This document shows, piece by piece, positions 12,671 to 14,364 of a stretch of 14,364 nt of DNA. The notes under the pieces were generated by a model. It had not been told where the DNA came from. It ran no database searches and was given only the letters and a program-made list of their open reading frames with translations. Origin of the DNA: SVQP01 sp045603085 (GTDB lineage Bacteria; Bacillota; Clostridia; Oscillospirales; CAG-272); assembly GCA_045603085.1 (NCBI GenBank), contig JAZULL010000075.1:1-14364 (forward strand), in the 5' to 3' direction. Position 1 is the stretch's first letter, and each line of letters begins with the position of its first letter. The translations under genes and the position numbers were made by a program.

Positions 12671-14364
12671 ATGGCTATCCCGAGAAAAAAGATTTCTATG
12701 GACGGCAACCAGGCTGCGGCGCACGTGTCCTACGCGTTCACCGAAGTAGCAGGTATTTACCCCATTACCCCTTCCAGCCCCATGGCAGACTTTACTGACC
12801 AGTGGGCAGCACAGGGTCTGAAGAACATTTTCGGCACTACCGTTAAGGTAACCGAGATGGAATCCGAGGCAGGCGCAGCAGGTACTGTGCACGGCTCTCT
12901 GGCAGCAGGTGCTCTGACCACCACCTACACCGCTTCCCAGGGTCTGCTTCTGATGATCCCCAATATGTATAAGATCGCAGGCGAGCTGCTTCCTTGCGTA
13001 TTCCACGTTTCCGCCCGTACCGTTGCATCTCACGCGCTGAACATTTTCGGCGACCACTCTGACGTTTATGCATGCCGTCAGACCGGTTTCGCTATGCTGG
13101 CTGAGACCAACCCTCAGGAAATCATGGACCTGGGTGCTGTTGCTCACCTTGCTACCATTAAGGGTCGCGTTCCCTTCATCAGCTTCTTTGACGGCTTCCG
13201 TACCTCTCACGAGATCCAGAAGATCGAGGCTTGGGACTACGACGATCTGGCTGAGCTTGTTGATATGGACGCTGTTAAGGCGTTCCGCGCTCGCTCCCTG
13301 AACCCCGAGCACCCCGTTCTGCGCGGCTCTGCTGAAAACGGCGACATCTTCTTCCAGCACAGAGAGGCTTGCAACAAGTACTATGATGCACTGCCCGCTA
13401 TCGTTGAAGAGTACATGGATAAGGTTAACGCTAAGATCGGTACCAATTACAAGCTGTTCAACTACTACGGCGCAGAGGATGCTGATCGCGTAATCATCGC
13501 TATGGGCTCTATCTGTGACGTTGCAGAAGAGGTTATTGACTACTTGAACGCTAACGGCGAAAAGGTTGGTCTGGTTAAGGTAAGACTGTACAGACCCTTC
13601 CGCGCCGATAAGCTGATCGAAGCTATCCCCGCAACCGCTAAGAAGATCGCAGTTCTTGACAGAACCAAGGAGCCCGGCGCTTTGGGTGAGCCCCTGTACC
13701 TTGACGTTGTAACCGCTCTTGCACAGGCCGGCATCAAGAAGACTGTTGTTGGCGGCAGATACGGCCTGGGTTCTAAGGATACTCCTCCTTCCTCTATCTT
13801 CGCTACCTTCGAAAACCTCAAGAAGAGAGCTCCCAAGAACAACTTTACCATTGGTATCGTTGACGACGTAACCGGTTCCTCTCTGCCTGAGAAGGTTTGC
13901 CCCGATACCGCTCCTGCAGGCACTATCTCCTGCAAGTTCTGGGGTCTTGGCGGCGACGGCACCGTTGGTGCAAACAAGAACTCCATCAAGATCATCGGTG
14001 ACCACACCGACAAGTTCATTCAGGCATACTTCCAGTATGACTCCAAGAAGACCGGCGGTATCACCATCTCGCACCTGCGCTTCGGTGACACCCCCATCAA
14101 GTCTCCTTACTACATCAACAAGGCTGACTTCGTTGCATGCCACAACCAGGCTTACCTGAAGAAGTATGACATGGTTTCCGACGTAAAGCCCGGCGGAACC
14201 TTCCTTTTGGACTGCGAGTGGAACACCGTTGAAGCTCTGTCCAAGCACCTGCCCGCAAAGGTTAAGGAGTACATTGCCAACAACAATATCAACTTCTACG
14301 TTATCAACGCTACCGACCTTGCAACCAACCGCATCGGTAACGCTAAGGTTAAGAACACCGTTCT
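12671..14364 (+). CDS. nifJ: Pyruvate:ferredoxin (flavodoxin) oxidoreductase, N-terminal half (partial)
   Basis: The window holds the first 564 codons of a protein that is normally about 1,170 residues. The enzyme converts pyruvate and CoA to acetyl-CoA and CO2, passing electrons to ferredoxin, and is central to anaerobic fermentation. The pyrimidine-binding domain has YPITPSSPMAD (30-40), the catalytic-type glutamate in TEMESEAGA (61-69) and the SARTVASHALNIFGDHSDVY segment (114-133). The second (transketolase C-terminal-like) domain runs from about 260 to 415. The third (gamma) domain begins at about 420 with KFWGLGGDGTVGANKN. The cofactor-rich C-terminal half (2[4Fe-4S] and TPP pyrophosphate site) lies beyond the window. 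ATG 12671 has AGGAGG 10 bases upstream. Codon use is strongly biased, as in highly expressed genes. It diverges from mnmG. Confidence 0.97.
   Translation, partial: MAIPRKKISMDGNQAAAHVSYAFTEVAGIYPITPSSPMADFTDQWAAQGLKNIFGTTVKVTEMESEAGAAGTVHGSLAAGALTTTYTASQGLLLMIPNMYKIAGELLPCVFHVSARTVASHALNIFGDHSDVYACRQTGFAMLAETNPQEIMDLGAVAHLATIKGRVPFISFFDGFRTSHEIQKIEAWDYDDLAELVDMDAVKAFRARSLNPEHPVLRGSAENGDIFFQHREACNKYYDALPAIVEEYMDKVNAKIGTNYKLFNYYGAEDADRVIIAMGSICDVAEEVIDYLNANGEKVGLVKVRLYRPFRADKLIEAIPATAKKIAVLDRTKEPGALGEPLYLDVVTALAQAGIKKTVVGGRYGLGSKDTPPSSIFATFENLKKRAPKNNFTIGIVDDVTGSSLPEKVCPDTAPAGTISCKFWGLGGDGTVGANKNSIKIIGDHTDKFIQAYFQYDSKKTGGITISHLRFGDTPIKSPYYINKADFVACHNQAYLKKYDMVSDVKPGGTFLLDCEWNTVEALSKHLPAKVKEYIANNNINFYVINATDLATNRIGNAKVKNTV

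Noticed and set aside
12575..14248. A 557-codon open frame on the minus strand opposite nifJ
   Set aside because: It mirrors the codon bias of a certain PFOR gene and shows low-complexity Val/Ser/Gly-rich sequence with no ribosome binding site or domain.

Overview
The window looks like part of a chromosome from an anaerobic Firmicute, most likely a gut-type clostridium (Oscillospiraceae or a relative). The reasons are a type III glutamine synthetase, a pyruvate:ferredoxin oxidoreductase, strong AGGAGG-type ribosome binding sites, sigma-A promoters with extended -10 boxes, and the origin-proximal order mnmG-rsmG-noc-like-soj-spo0J that is typical of Firmicutes. The lineage is an inference from gene content; no rRNA or taxonomic marker was compared.

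Layout. Positions 1-639 (minus) hold the N-terminal part of a lipoprotein with an acidic Thr/Glu/Asp repeat linker, with its own promoter; the gene runs off the left edge. A terminator at 810-850 closes the next minus-strand group, which reads from right to left: a two-helix membrane protein (5674-4976), a class I glutamine amidotransferase of the C26/PuuD type (4958-4272), the DNA-repair ATPase RarA (4255-3038) and glutamine synthetase III (2958-874). Two LexA/DinR-like boxes exactly 20 bp apart sit just upstream of this group (5705-5736), suggesting SOS control of a rarA-containing operon.

Positions 5756-8737 (minus) carry soj (parA), spo0J (parB) and serS in tight succession behind one very good promoter. 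Upstream, at 8839-9006, are five parS sites in 168 bp, the likely loading platform for ParB. The last site abuts the stop codon of a 185-residue ParB/Noc relative that has the helix-turn-helix domain but no N-terminal CTP-binding domain. Then come rsmG, whose terminator overlaps its last codons, and mnmG, both driven by a near-consensus promoter at 12379-12407.

The usual neighbour of mnmG in this cluster, mnmE, is not there. Instead a divergent pyruvate:ferredoxin oxidoreductase gene (12671 to the right edge, plus strand) follows a leader rich in inverted repeats.

The most interesting points are the putative SOS operon joining rarA to an unknown membrane protein and an amidotransferase, the minimal Noc-like protein next to a dense parS array, and the break in origin-region gene order at nifJ. 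No tRNA, rRNA, CRISPR array or mobile element was seen.
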